Assembly: GCA_036346225.1 (NCBI GenBank)
Contig: JARFIW010000170.1
Location: 7,936,501-8,000,500 of the forward strand
Length of the DNA stretch: 64,000 nucleotides
DNA from: Platerodrilus igneus
Taxonomy: Eukaryota; Arthropoda; Insecta; Coleoptera; Lycidae
Direction of reading: 5' to 3'
Positions 54,770 to 64,000 of this stretch are shown piece by piece. The notes beneath the pieces were generated by a model. It had not been told where the DNA came from. It saw only the letters and a list, made by a program, of their open reading frames with translations, and did not search any database. A program made the translations under genes and the position numbers. The first letter of the stretch is position 1. Every line of letters begins with the position of its first letter.

Positions 54770-56374
54770 ATTAAGTTTAATTATTCTCGTGACTATCAGC
54801 TAATAAATTACACCTTTAAATTTTCTAAACCCTAACCACATATCACAAGGTCGAGAATTTCTTATGATAAATGCAAGCCCAAGGTAAAGTTGAATGGAAA
54901 ATGTCTTGAGAAAAAGAAAAACTCCTAAGACATAAACGGCTAGTCGAGTGTTAGCTCTGGGTAGATCATGAGCTTGGGTCATGGGTTGACAAAAGACCAA
55001 AAATATATTTAATGAGCGCCACCGTATTTTTCAATACAATGACCACCAAAATTTAACTGTGCATGTATTAGGGGAATGCGGAAACCTTATGTCAACACCA
55101 CTAACATAGCCATAAAACCTGAATTTCACTCTTTTAAACACACTTACCAAAACCTCAAACACCAAATGTCAATCAGATGTCTCGGTTTGACCTGTGAACA
55201 AACAAAGGTACAACATGGACACCATTTGTGTCCTCAAAAATATCTGCCAAAAATAAAATAATGGAATTTAGGTTTCTAAAATATACACCCAGGGAATTTG
55301 TTTTCATTACACACAATTTCTGATCAGGGATGACTTGTAATTTTTACTTGAATTCTAAATAATAAAAAGTCATTCAAAAACAAAATAGATTCTATTTGAT
55401 TAAATTTCTGGATTCATGTTACTATAATACTTTAATTCGTATCTCTATAATATTTTCACTTAATAATTTTTATGGAACAGAAATATACTAGTAAAGAATT
55501 GTATTCGATAATATAAAGATCTCTGAATGCATATTTCTACAAAATTTAAATGTACTGATTTGAGTTTTCTAAATTATTCATATTACATTTTTTTTCTAAG
55601 CCATAGAAGTACTTCTTCGACCTTCACAATGAACTTTAATTACCTAAGCGCTATAATTAATATTCAAAGTGATTAAATTCTAAGGAACACTCACGTGTTG
55701 TGATACTGCTCTGAACGAAAGAAATAAAACCTTGACCTCAGCTGTCGGAAATTTCCATAACCATCGATTATCAAAGTTCTTCTGAATACAACCATTATTT
55801 AACAAAACTAACTTCTGCTTGATTAAATTTAATACTCCAACAAAATTTCTAGATCCAAGATTTGCTTATTCGATATTATTTATTTGTGAAGTTGAATTAT
55901 ACGAAACATATATGAAATTGCCTTCTATGATATTGCATGTATTAATGATGTAAGGGGAGCTTTCATCTCCTTAGGCCTACAGGGATCAACTGAACCGTTC
56001 TAGGTGGAACTTATAGAAAAACATCCTCAAGCTACAGCTGGTAGGTTCGACCTCCAGACACCAAGAATCAATCAATTATTCATCTTTTTTCTTACTCTGT
56101 TAGAGGCCACGTGTTTAGACACGACCATCTTGACTTCACTATCCTGCTGAGCAGCTTACCCGTTCGAACGCTGATAAAGAAGTGACAAATTGACAACTCG
56201 ACGAAGCTTAGTAACAAATCTTAGACCATAAAGGTAAAGGAGTCTATATGTTATTATTAATTTTATGTATTAATTTGTTACCGAACGGAAAGTTATAAAT
56301 TATATATTTTATTTTATTGCTGATTTATTCTATATTAAAGAACGAAGCGTAACAAGAAAAAAAATACGTTACAA
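54770..56374 (+). repeat. ~1.6 kb interspersed repeat between gypsy gag and protease (inverted partner at 60,385)
   Basis: It aligns in reverse complement with 60,385-62,332, from CTCGTGACTATCAGCTAA at the left to AACGTTACAA at the right, about 85-90% alike by eye in the best parts. It has no conserved coding content. It separates the gag tail (ends 54,733) from the protease (from about 56,546), so it inserted into the gypsy element. Terminal inverted repeats and a target-site duplication were not found. A solo LTR of another family is one possibility, since the minus strand starts TTGTAACG. Confidence 0.78.
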
Positions 56375-56545
56375 AAGAACAGAATCAAGGAGAACTAACC
56401 GCACATACGCTAAAATCACGAGTCAGGCAGGACCATCTACATCAACTCAAAATTGTTAAACATAGACAAACCAAGCAAGCCCTTAAGAATAAACAGATAC
56501 GAACATCAGCGCGAATTTATTAAACATTAGGTAGAAAATAAATTA

Positions 56546-57118
56546 AACAAGAACTTATTACCTATAGTTAATTTAAATGTGGAGAATAATGTAATTAAAG
56601 TACTCACTAATACAGGAGCGGAAGCGTCGTTCGTTATGGAATATTTTGTTAAACGGTGAAAATTAATGGAGAAGATAATACCTGTAAGAAAGTGTAATTT
56701 GGTAGCACCAAACATTAAGAAGTTTGTGAGCATAAACAATATGGTAATTCTGAAGTGTGAAATAGGAAAGATGAAATTTGAGAATGAATTTATGGTTATA
56801 CCTGGATTGAAGATGGACGCTATATTTGGGATGCACATTATAGATAAGCTGGGGTTAAGAATAAATGCTGAAAGCAAGAAAATAAGATGCAAGGGGGGAT
56901 ATATTAAATTGCACAAAGAAGAGGACATAGAAGTCGAAAATGACTGTTTAAATGTCAATCAATTTGAGAGTGAATTAAATACTGGGGGGAATGCTCAGGA
57001 AGAAATTAAGTGTCCAGATGAGATAAAAGGTATGTTTAAATCATTAATAGAAAAACATTCAGAGTTGACAGGGTCAGAATCCAGAATTGCTATACAGGTT
57101 ATGAACACAAGTTAGAGG
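56546..57118 (+). pseudogene. Ty3/gypsy aspartic protease relic
   Basis: The frame reads NLLPIVNLNVENNVIKVLTN, then TGAEASFV, an in-frame TGA at 56,657, and then MEKIIPVRKCNLV, FMVIPGLKMDAIFGMHIIDK and KHSELTGSESRI, merging into the linker before RT. The retropepsin active site should be Asp-Thr/Ser-Gly-Ala. Here it is Asn-Thr-Gly-Ala, so the catalytic residue is lost by a single G to A change. The flap-side FGMHIIDKLGL is recognisable. Confidence 0.8.
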
Positions 57119-57640
57119 TAGTGTACACAGAACCGTTTAACACAAAATTATACCCTATTCCAACAGCATACCGGGATGGAGTGAGAGGACATCGATTTAA
57201 AAAATTCATTTTGCCTAATTTCAGTAGCGCGAGAGTCGAGGAAATATACGGGTTTTTCTGCAGACGGGCAATTTAAAGTGATTCCTTTTGGTTTGTCTTC
57301 GAGTACGGCTGCATTAGTAAAGGCTAAGCAAAGTATTTTGAGACCGTACGAGGAATTTGTATTCATTACGTGGATGATGTTTTAATATTCAGCGATAGCG
57401 TTGAACAACACTTTATACATCTCGAAAGGATTTTGCTGAAGTTGAATATAGCAGGGTTAAAACTAAATCTAAAGAAGTGTGAATTCTTTCAAGAAAAGAT
57501 GAAATCCTTGGGATATCAGATCAGTGCTGAGGGTATATTTAGAGACAAGAATCGATTATCGGAAATATTAAAATACCCTAGACCAGGAAACACATACGAG
57601 CTTAGGGACATAGATTCGGAAGCGATCAGGGCCAAGTCCC
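57119..57640 (+). pseudogene. Ty3/gypsy reverse transcriptase relic with palm deletion
   Basis: After the linker (VYTEPFNTKLYPIPTAYRDG), the sequence jumps to GFSADGQFKVIPFGLSSS. The catalytic box HYVDDVLIFSDS follows (about 57,360-57,395), then FIHLERILLKLNIAGLKLNL, KKCEFFQEKMKSLGYQISAE and ILKYPRPGN. The fingers and first part of the palm, normally 70-100 residues before the FGL motif and containing the first catalytic Asp, are deleted. The sequence ends at YELRD, and RNase H and integrase are missing from this element. There are two or three frameshifts. Confidence 0.87.
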
Positions 57641-57710
57641 ATATAAATTTAATTATCCATATAAAAGATAGGAGTAAGTGTACAAATTGTAAGATAGACA
57701 TATGTAATTA

Positions 57711-57927
57711 AGGGATTAAAATAGAGGTACAGATGTAAGATAAATTAAGCATAGATAGAACTAGGAGACTAGAATAGGGGAATAGGTATAAAATAAATTA
57801 GGCATTGGTAGAAATAGGGGAGTAAAATAGGGACATAGGTATAAGATTAGTTAGTTATAAATAGGGGATTAAAAAGGGAATTCGTTTTAATTAAACAGAA
57901 ATATAATAATTTTGGGCTAATAGGGAT
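57711..57927. repeat. Purine-rich ~65-bp tandem repeat before the 3' LTR
   Basis: Three imperfect units contain AGATAAATTAAGCAT or a similar word, GGTATAAAATAAATTAGG and AATAGGGGA/ATAGGGGATTAA. The strand is almost pyrimidine-free and could serve as an extended polypurine tract for plus-strand priming. Confidence 0.65.
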
Positions 57928-58507
57928 TGTGACACACGTTGGGCGCCAACAATGGCATTGATCAAAAATCTTATATTTTAATTTGAGGGGAAATTGCTAT
58001 GATAATAGCATTATTTAGGGGTATATAGGGTCATAAGGGTTGCACACTACATGTAAATAGTACTAAAAGCTAGAAAACTAAACAATTTTATCATAAAAAG
58101 TACGTAATTTGCAAATTATGCAAAAAGATAACATCTAACGCACTGTAGAAGAATTACAGTTAACTTTAAATAATGCAGGGAAGCCCATCCTTCAATAATG
58201 CAATCACATTCAGTATGATAAATAACTTTGTACGCAATCAAATTCATTTTAAACCAGCAAAGCATTCATAAATACGCATTAAGAGCATAGAAGATAAAAA
58301 ATCATGATACGAATCGTTTTAAAATAAACCCGCAATAGTTCAAGGAAATAACAAAGCAGCCTCGCAATAAACACATCTTTCAAAACAAACACATTTCAGA
58401 AACGCAGGATGTAAATAAACGCATTTCACCTACGTGATTTTTGACATGGAGTAAATCCAAAACACAGAAGATTATCTTGACAAAAATAAAAGCCATAAGT
58501 TTGTCTA
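57928..58507 (+). repeat. Partial 3' LTR of the gypsy family, starting with a tRNA-Lys-like motif
   Basis: It begins TGTGACACACGTTGGGCGCC and continues with the family blocks TTGCTATGATAAT, TTTAGGGGTATATAGGGTCA and the 58,120-58,507 part that matches 50,840-51,235. It breaks off at GTTTGTCTAA, where an unrelated integrase relic starts. The tRNA-Lys-like motif at its edge is the reverse complement of a primer-binding site, so the orientation at this point is ambiguous. Confidence 0.72.
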
Positions 58508-58512
58508 ATCAT

Positions 58513-59423
58513 CCACTACCTATAAGACCCTGGCATTATTTATTTACTGATATTTTAGAATATAATAAGCAAAATTTTATAGTATTAGTAAATACATTTT
58601 CAAAATGAATAGAAGTGAAAGAAATTAAAGAGTCTTAAAATGTCTGCAAGAGGTCACGACAGGGTTCGGATTTCCTGATATTTTGTATCCGGACAATAAT
58701 CTCTTCAATAGTAATCAAGTTAAACAGTTTGCGGAACAGTTTAATTTGATACTATAGTTTTCAAGCTGGTATCATTACAAGTCAAACGGACCTGCTGGTG
58801 AAACTGTAGATATTGTAAATAACATCATGAATAATACGCAAGTTTCAAAAAATTTAAATTTTTATATTAGGGAATACAATAATAGCCCTATTGCGGGTGG
58901 GTATTTATTCATCTACTCAACTTTTATTAAATCGAAGTTTAAAAACTAATCTTTCAAATCATACAAGTAGTTTTGAATCAAAGATAATTGAACCGAGTGT
59001 TATTCATAAATAAATTTCATGATCAACAAATAAAACAAAACTTTTAATATAATCAACATGCTAAAAATCTACCTTGTTTGAAAATATAAAAATATTTTAA
59101 TTTGATTTGGTTCACGATAGGTGAAAGGAAAAGTATTAAGACAGTACAATGCTCGATCCTATTTAGTAATGAATGAGAGTGGCAAACAATTTAGACATAA
59201 CAGAATATTTTTAAAGAAAACTAAAATTAATGTTAATATTAAACCAACTTAGAATTTGGTTTATGAGGATGACGATTTAATGAATATTCAGAAGTGTAAT
59301 CAAACTAGTCCTAGTGTTGACCCCCCAGTCGTAGAAACTGATAGTTCTGTCGAAACTCCAAATAAGGCGATAAGCAAACATTCTGATAGGATTGTAAAGA
59401 AACCTGATTATTTAAGTGATTAG
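58513..59423 (+). pseudogene. Second Ty3/gypsy relic: integrase and C-terminal tail
   Basis: Reading shows HPLPIRPWHYLFTDILEYNK with the first catalytic Asp, FIVLVNTFSK and a TGA where Trp is expected. The second Asp follows in LYPDNNLFNSNQVKQFAEQF, then SNGPAGETVDIV around the expected Glu, and REYNNSPIAGG. The C-terminal strand KGKVLRQYNARSYLVMNESG with RHNRIFLKK comes next, and a tail ending IVKKPDYLSD at TAG 59,421. This is the integrase plus chromatin-side tail of gypsy elements related to the K02A2.6-like group. RT is not present. The relic is fused at 58,507 to an LTR piece of another family. Confidence 0.85.
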
Positions 59424-59464
59424 GTGTTGTAAACTTTATTGTATTGTTTTAACTTTAAGGAAAA

Positions 59465-59640
59465 GCGTGTAGTATATTGTACAATTGTTATTTAAGTGTT
59501 GGTTACATGTGACGTAGTTTGGTTGTACTAGATGTTAGGTTTAAGAGACACTTGCTTGAACGTACTAGCAGATGAAGGTTGACAATTAATAAATGGCTTT
59601 CAATAATCTTATTTTATTAAGACCATCCTGATACGGAAAT
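59465..59640 (+). repeat. Probable 3' LTR fragment of the second gypsy relic
   Basis: Following the integrase stop and an AAGGAAAAGCG tract, TGTAGTATATTGTACAATTG looks like an LTR start. A polyadenylation-like AATAAATGGC occurs at about 59,590. The other LTR is not in the window. Confidence 0.5.
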
Positions 59641-60384
59641 ACAAAACAAGTTGTAAAAATCAAAGGGCGCCAAGCCGTCTTTACTCAGCAATTTTGTCTA
59701 CATATTCTCGACCCGAAAGACGATTATTTCGGATAGGTCTCTTTGCTTTTTATGTTTTAAGATTCAGTTAGTCGTTCATCTTTCTTAACTCTACCTAAAA
59801 AGAACACTTGTTGGCTTTCTATCAAATTAAATCGTTTTTCAAACTGGGGTAACTTGATATCCCTTCACAATGATAACTTGTTACTATCTTATACATAACT
59901 CAAAATAAAAGCCATCTCAGTTTAAACTATATTAACACTAAATTACAAAAAAATATTTGCACGGTCATTCATCTTAAAAAATCCAACCTAATATAACCTC
60001 CGATCGGCCAAACGTAATTAACAAAATTCCTAAAAGATATTAATCTGTAAATAATACTACCATTCCATCGTACTAGATTCTTAAATTTTTTTGTACAATA
60101 TCTTTAAACCCATTCAATTGAAAATTCTTTTAACAACCATTCTTAGAAATACCCAGTGCAATACCAACTTCTGCTTTCACCATTCCAACGTCCTTAAAAA
60201 TTATGAAATTTACACAAGGAAATTTACTAGCTATACATTCTACAATTAAATCTTGCGTTTTACTTGACAGGCACTTTTCAAAAGTTACAAACCTTCTTTC
60301 TAATAACCTTATGCTTAAATGTAAGCGACTAACTCTGTCGCTCTACAAACCAATTACAATAATATTCACACGTTCGCATGTACA
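59641..60384. other. AT-rich gene-free stretch
   Basis: Only a chance-like 67-codon frame at 60,203-60,406 is seen, with no motif. Confidence 0.4.
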
Positions 60385-62332
60385 TTGTAACGTTTTTTTT
60401 TTCTAGTTACACTTCGTTCTTTAAAATAAAAATAAAACAGCTATAATTTAAAATATTTAATTTGTGAATTACCGTCCAATAGAAATTAATACATAAAATT
60501 GATAATAACACATCGATTCCTTTACCTTTATGCTCTAAAGTTCGTTACTAAGCTCTGTCGAGTTGTCAATTTGTTCACTTCATTATCAGCGTTCGAACGA
60601 GCAAGCTGCTCTGCAGGATAAGTGGAGTCGAGATGGCCGTGTGTAAGCACGTGGCTTATAACAGTGTTAGAAAGAAGAAGATTAATTGATTGAGATGGAA
60701 GCCCCTTTGACATCATTAATACAGTTGGTATAAATTAATTAAATAAATTATAGTAATATCTTTTCTCATAGTGCAATATCTTATATAATATCTTAATGCA
60801 ATATCTTAAGGAAATATCTTAACGCAATATTTTAACGCAGTATCTTAAGGCAATATTTTACATGTGTTCCGTATATTTCAACTTCACCAATAAATAACAT
60901 CAAATAAGTAAATCTTGGAGCTAAAATTTTGTTGGACAATTAAATTCAATCAAGCTGAGGTTGGTTTCTTTATGTAATCGTTGTATTCCGAAGAACTTTG
61001 ATATTCGATGGTTATGGAAATTTCCGACAGCTGAGGTCAAGGTCCTATATCTTTCGTTTAGAGCAGTTTCGTAGCACGTGAGTGTACCTTAGGATTTAAT
61101 CACTTTGAACATTAATTAAATTGCAATAAAGAATATAACATTAAAAATTTGAGTAATGTAAAAAGCTTTTAATGAAAGAGCGAATTAAATAACAAATCTA
61201 TTGTGTGTCAGAATGTTTACACGTACACAAAGTGTACATTTGGTAAAGCTGTGAATGACATTTTATGTCAGATATATAAAAACATAGATTCAGTTGTCCT
61301 ATCTAGACGTCACATGTCGTCTTACTTTAATTTAAAATATGTTTAAATATTTTGAGGTCATGAACTTGCATTTTTCATCGACATGTGAAATTCGCGTACT
61401 CACTGTTAAATAAAAATAACTTAGAGTAATTACCTTCTACAATATCAGCACTTTGATAATTAAATTTTATTGTGAAGGTCAAGGAAGTACTTCATTGATT
61501 TAAAGAAATTTATGTATTATGAGTAACTTAGAAAATTTCAAGTCAGTATATTTAAATTTTGTAGAAAGATTCATTCAGAGATCTTCCTAATTTTAAATGC
61601 AAACTTTACTAGTATATTTCTGTTCTAGAAAAATAATTAAGTGAAAATTTTTGTAAGAGATACGAATTTAAATATTATAATTACATGAATCCAGAAATTT
61701 ATACAAATAGAATCTATTTTGTTTTTGAGTGACTTTTTATTATTTAGAATTCAAGAAAAAGAATTACAAGTCATCCCCGATTAGAAATTGTGTGTAATGA
61801 AAACAAATTCCCTGGGTATATATTTTAGAAGCCTAAATTCTATTATTTTAATTTTGGCAAATATTTTTGAGGACACCAATGGTGTCTATGTTGTACCTTT
61901 GTTTGTTCACAGGTCAAGCCGAGACATCTGTATGACATCTGGTGTTTGAGGTCTTGGTAAGTGTGTTTTAAAGAGTGAAATTCAGGTTTTAAGGCTATGT
62001 TAGTGGTGTTAGGATAAGGTTTCCGCATTCCCCTTATACAAGCACAGTTAAATTTTGTTGGTTATTGTATTGAAAAATACGGTGGCGATCATTAAATATA
62101 TTTTTGGTTTTTTAACAACCCATGACCCGAGCTCATGATCTACCCAAAGCTAACACTCGACTAGCCGTTTATGTCTTAAGAGTTTTTCTTTATCTCAAGC
62201 CATTCTCCATCCAACTTTACCTTGGGCTTACATTAATAAGAAGAAATTCTCGACCTTGTGATATCAGGTTAGGGTTTAGGAAATTTAAAGGTGTAATTTT
62301 TTAGCTGATAGTCACGAGGACAAAGTTAATAA
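60385..62332 (-). repeat. Inverted partner of the ~1.6 kb repeat at 54,770
   Basis: On the minus strand it runs from CTCGTGACTATCAGCTAA (62,330 side) to AACGTTACAA (60,385 side). It is longer than the partner because of an extra block at about 60,720-60,860 (a 13-bp tandem repeat) and other indels around 61,170-61,420. The short frames shared by the two copies (for example 61,843-62,028 with 55,076-55,261) change amino acids at about the rate of neutral DNA. Confidence 0.8.
60762..60861. repeat. 13-bp tandem repeat (aatatcttaaggc)
   Basis: About seven imperfect units are present, found only in this copy of the larger repeat. Confidence 0.8.
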
Positions 62333-62943
62333 TAGAAAATCTAGCAAGAAAGAATTTTTTATTACAACATATTCATCAAGCGTTAACCAAAATAAAATAA
62401 AAAAGGCTCCGAACAGTACTCACAGTTTAGTAACTGAGAGATTCCCAGGTTAACTCCACTGATTGACTGAATATTTCCTCGGCACGTTAGGTCCCCCGTT
62501 CCAGTGATTTAATATTCAACATACAGTTGTAAAGTAAAACATTACATATCACTTTTTTAATACACCACTGACGCGATTTAAACCCTCGGTTAACCCGAGT
62601 ACTTCATTCTCCTGTCTAAGTCATATCTCAAAGCTAAAACAATTCGAAATTTCTTGGCATACTAACGTCCCTTACCCTTAACCTGTATTTTTGTTATTCT
62701 TAACTTTACTTTCAAACTTAATCGTTATTCAGTGAGTTTATAAATGATCTCCTTGATTTAAAAAAATCATAAATAAAAAACGAAACCAGTAATAAACTTT
62801 CGGGTTTTAAACTTGAGTTCAGTATATTGTCGAGATTGTTTTGCTAATATTCGATCGCAGTGCATGGCCTTGGAGTAAGCTGGGTGGAGGGGCGGGGGAA
62901 AGTGCTACTGCTCCCGCCGGCCGGCAGTCGTCACTCACCAGTC
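62333..62943. other. Gene-free stretch, probable 5' flank of the mariner relic
   Basis: The last ~90 bases before the transposase start are G+C-rich (62,876-62,930). No terminal inverted repeat was recognised. Confidence 0.4.
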
Positions 62944-63556
62944 ATGGCTACGTCACAGCAGAAAGCTCAGTGTGTGATTTGGTTCATTCAATCGAGTTCA
63001 GTGATCACAGTTCAGCGTAATTATATACGTGAATATGGCGGTGATGCACCTGCTAACAAAACTATTCTGCAATGGTATAGTCACTTGCGGGAAACAGATA
63101 GTGTCTTAAAAATTAAGCCACCGGGTAGACCTTCAGTCTCTGAACAGAATGTGGAGCGGATTCGTACATCTTATATTCGTAGCTATAAAAAGTCACTGGC
63201 AAGGCGAAGTTTTGAGTTGGGAATACCTAAGTCTACCGTATAGAAAGGCATGCCAGGCTTATATTACGTGGGTATTAGATTCAACTTCTGCATGAAATCA
63301 AGCCCAATGACAAAGAAAAAGATTCGATTTAACAGTCTACATTTAGAACAGGATTAAGGAAAATGAAAACTACCTAGATAATGTTATGTTTTTAGATGAG
63401 GCGACTTTTCACGTATGTGGGTATGTCAACCTACTCAACTGTAGAATTTGGGGGTCTGAGTCACCGCCAGATATGCTGCTGAATACCTGGGAAGAAACTG
63501 ATTATCGTATAGACGTGGCCAGGACAACAAATGGTGCACATATAGAACTTTATTAG
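62944..63556 (+). pseudogene. Mariner-type transposase relic (DUF4817 helix-turn-helix), internally deleted
   Basis: The start ATG 62,944 gives MATSQQKAQCVIWF, followed by the paired helix-turn-helix DNA-binding region (SVITVQRNYIREYGG, TILQWYSHLRETDSV, PGRPSVSEQNVERIR, LARRSFELGIPKSTV), common in arthropod genomes. An in-frame TAG at 63,241 and a frameshift follow. The catalytic part restarts with ENYLDNVMFLDEATFHVCGY (first Asp) and VNLLNCRIWGSES, then jumps to NTWEETDYRIDVARTTNGAH near the normal C-terminus. The second and third catalytic acidic residues are lost in this internal deletion. An active enzyme would cut and paste at TA. Confidence 0.88.
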
Positions 63557-64000
63557 GTATCAAAAAAACTATATAGGTTTAATAACTATTATTTTAACTT
63601 TACTGTGTAAAAATGAAACTTTAAATCAAAGAGTTCTTTTATAAACTCTCTGTATTACAAACTCATTTTTTTCTGTGAAAATTCCGAATTTCATTATCAC
63701 ACGTTGTGCATCTAATGCTTCTATAGGGTCAAGTTCAATGTCTTCAAATCGTGCGAACGCATTCATTTTTATGACATTTTATTAATCTTTAATTGTTGCG
63801 GGTTCTTGGACTTTATGTGAATTGATGCAAATGTTACTGTGCACTATAGTGTTCTCGGGTTTTATCGGCGACTTTGTAATTGAACACGACTAGTATAAAA
63901 TCTCTATCCTCGTTGCTGTTTATATAAAAATGTACTGGGTGCCTTTTTGTTTATTTTTCTTGGGCTAGTTTACTATCATATTCGAACATCCGCTTTATAT
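63557..64000. other. Gene-free stretch to the window end
   Basis: I see no coding or repeat signal. Confidence 0.4.

Noticed and set aside
54800..55000. 66-codon minus frame conserved in the same repeat pair (with 62,122-62,304)
   Set aside because: For the same reason: conservation follows DNA similarity, with an indel between the copies.
55076..55261. 61-codon frame conserved in both copies of the 1.6 kb inverted repeat (also 61,843-62,028)
   Set aside because: About nine of 61 residues differ while DNA differs at roughly the same rate, with no excess of silent changes. The likeness is explained by repeat homology.

Overview
The window looks like repeat-dense intergenic DNA from an arthropod, most likely an insect. 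It is roughly two-thirds A+T by eye. It holds BEL/Pao, Ty3/gypsy, Jockey-type and other LINE, hAT, mariner and tRNA-derived SINE relics of the kinds found in large, TE-rich insect genomes. I found no intact host protein-coding gene, rRNA gene or functional tRNA gene. Species is not assignable from the sequence alone, and all identity values given are estimates by eye.

Layout. 1-1,260 holds the 3' end of a BEL/Pao element (integrase to C-terminus) cut by two SINEs. 4,107-9,033 (minus strand) is a nearly complete but heavily mutated BEL/Pao gag-pol, flanked by two diverged ~0.9 kb direct repeats (1,825-2,760 and 9,668-10,560). 11,175-12,125 is the 3' end of a Jockey-clade LINE. 13,355-14,265 is a head-to-tail trimer of one tRNA-SINE family. 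20,413-21,657 is a third BEL/Pao (gag part), with a SINE dimer inserted next to it (21,656-22,245). Another complete SINE with clear target-site duplication lies at 26,811-27,106. 28,747-30,925 is a decayed full-length hAT transposase. 31,740-33,147 holds two tandem LINE 3' fragments. 35,615-41,330 is an LTR-flanked element with two ~744 bp LTRs about 98% alike and no recognisable gag or pol inside (LARD-like); its interior has a minisatellite rich in GATA-type motifs. 44,100-58,507 is dominated by one LTR family: two copies in inverted orientation forming a large imperfect palindrome (44,984-48,710), one copy heading a gypsy gag-pol relic (50,588-57,640), and a partial copy at 57,928-58,507. 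A second gypsy integrase relic (58,513-59,423), an inverted pair of ~1.6-1.9 kb repeats (54,770-56,374 and 60,385-62,332) and an internally deleted mariner (62,944-63,556) complete the window.

How the parts relate. Nothing here forms an operon or pathway; the organisation is one of nested insertions. SINEs sit inside BEL integrase, a 289 bp Tc1/mariner-type MITE and a CpG-rich segment sit inside gypsy gag, and a 1.6 kb repeat separates gag from protease. The most useful observations are: a SINE family whose central domain resembles the broadly conserved MetaSINE-type core; SINE arrays in which every junction carries the same ~15 bp direct repeat and the last unit is cut at the B box; a non-coding LTR element with a GATA-motif array and an ORF shared with a second copy; and LTRs with a locus-specific tandem repeat in the same slot.
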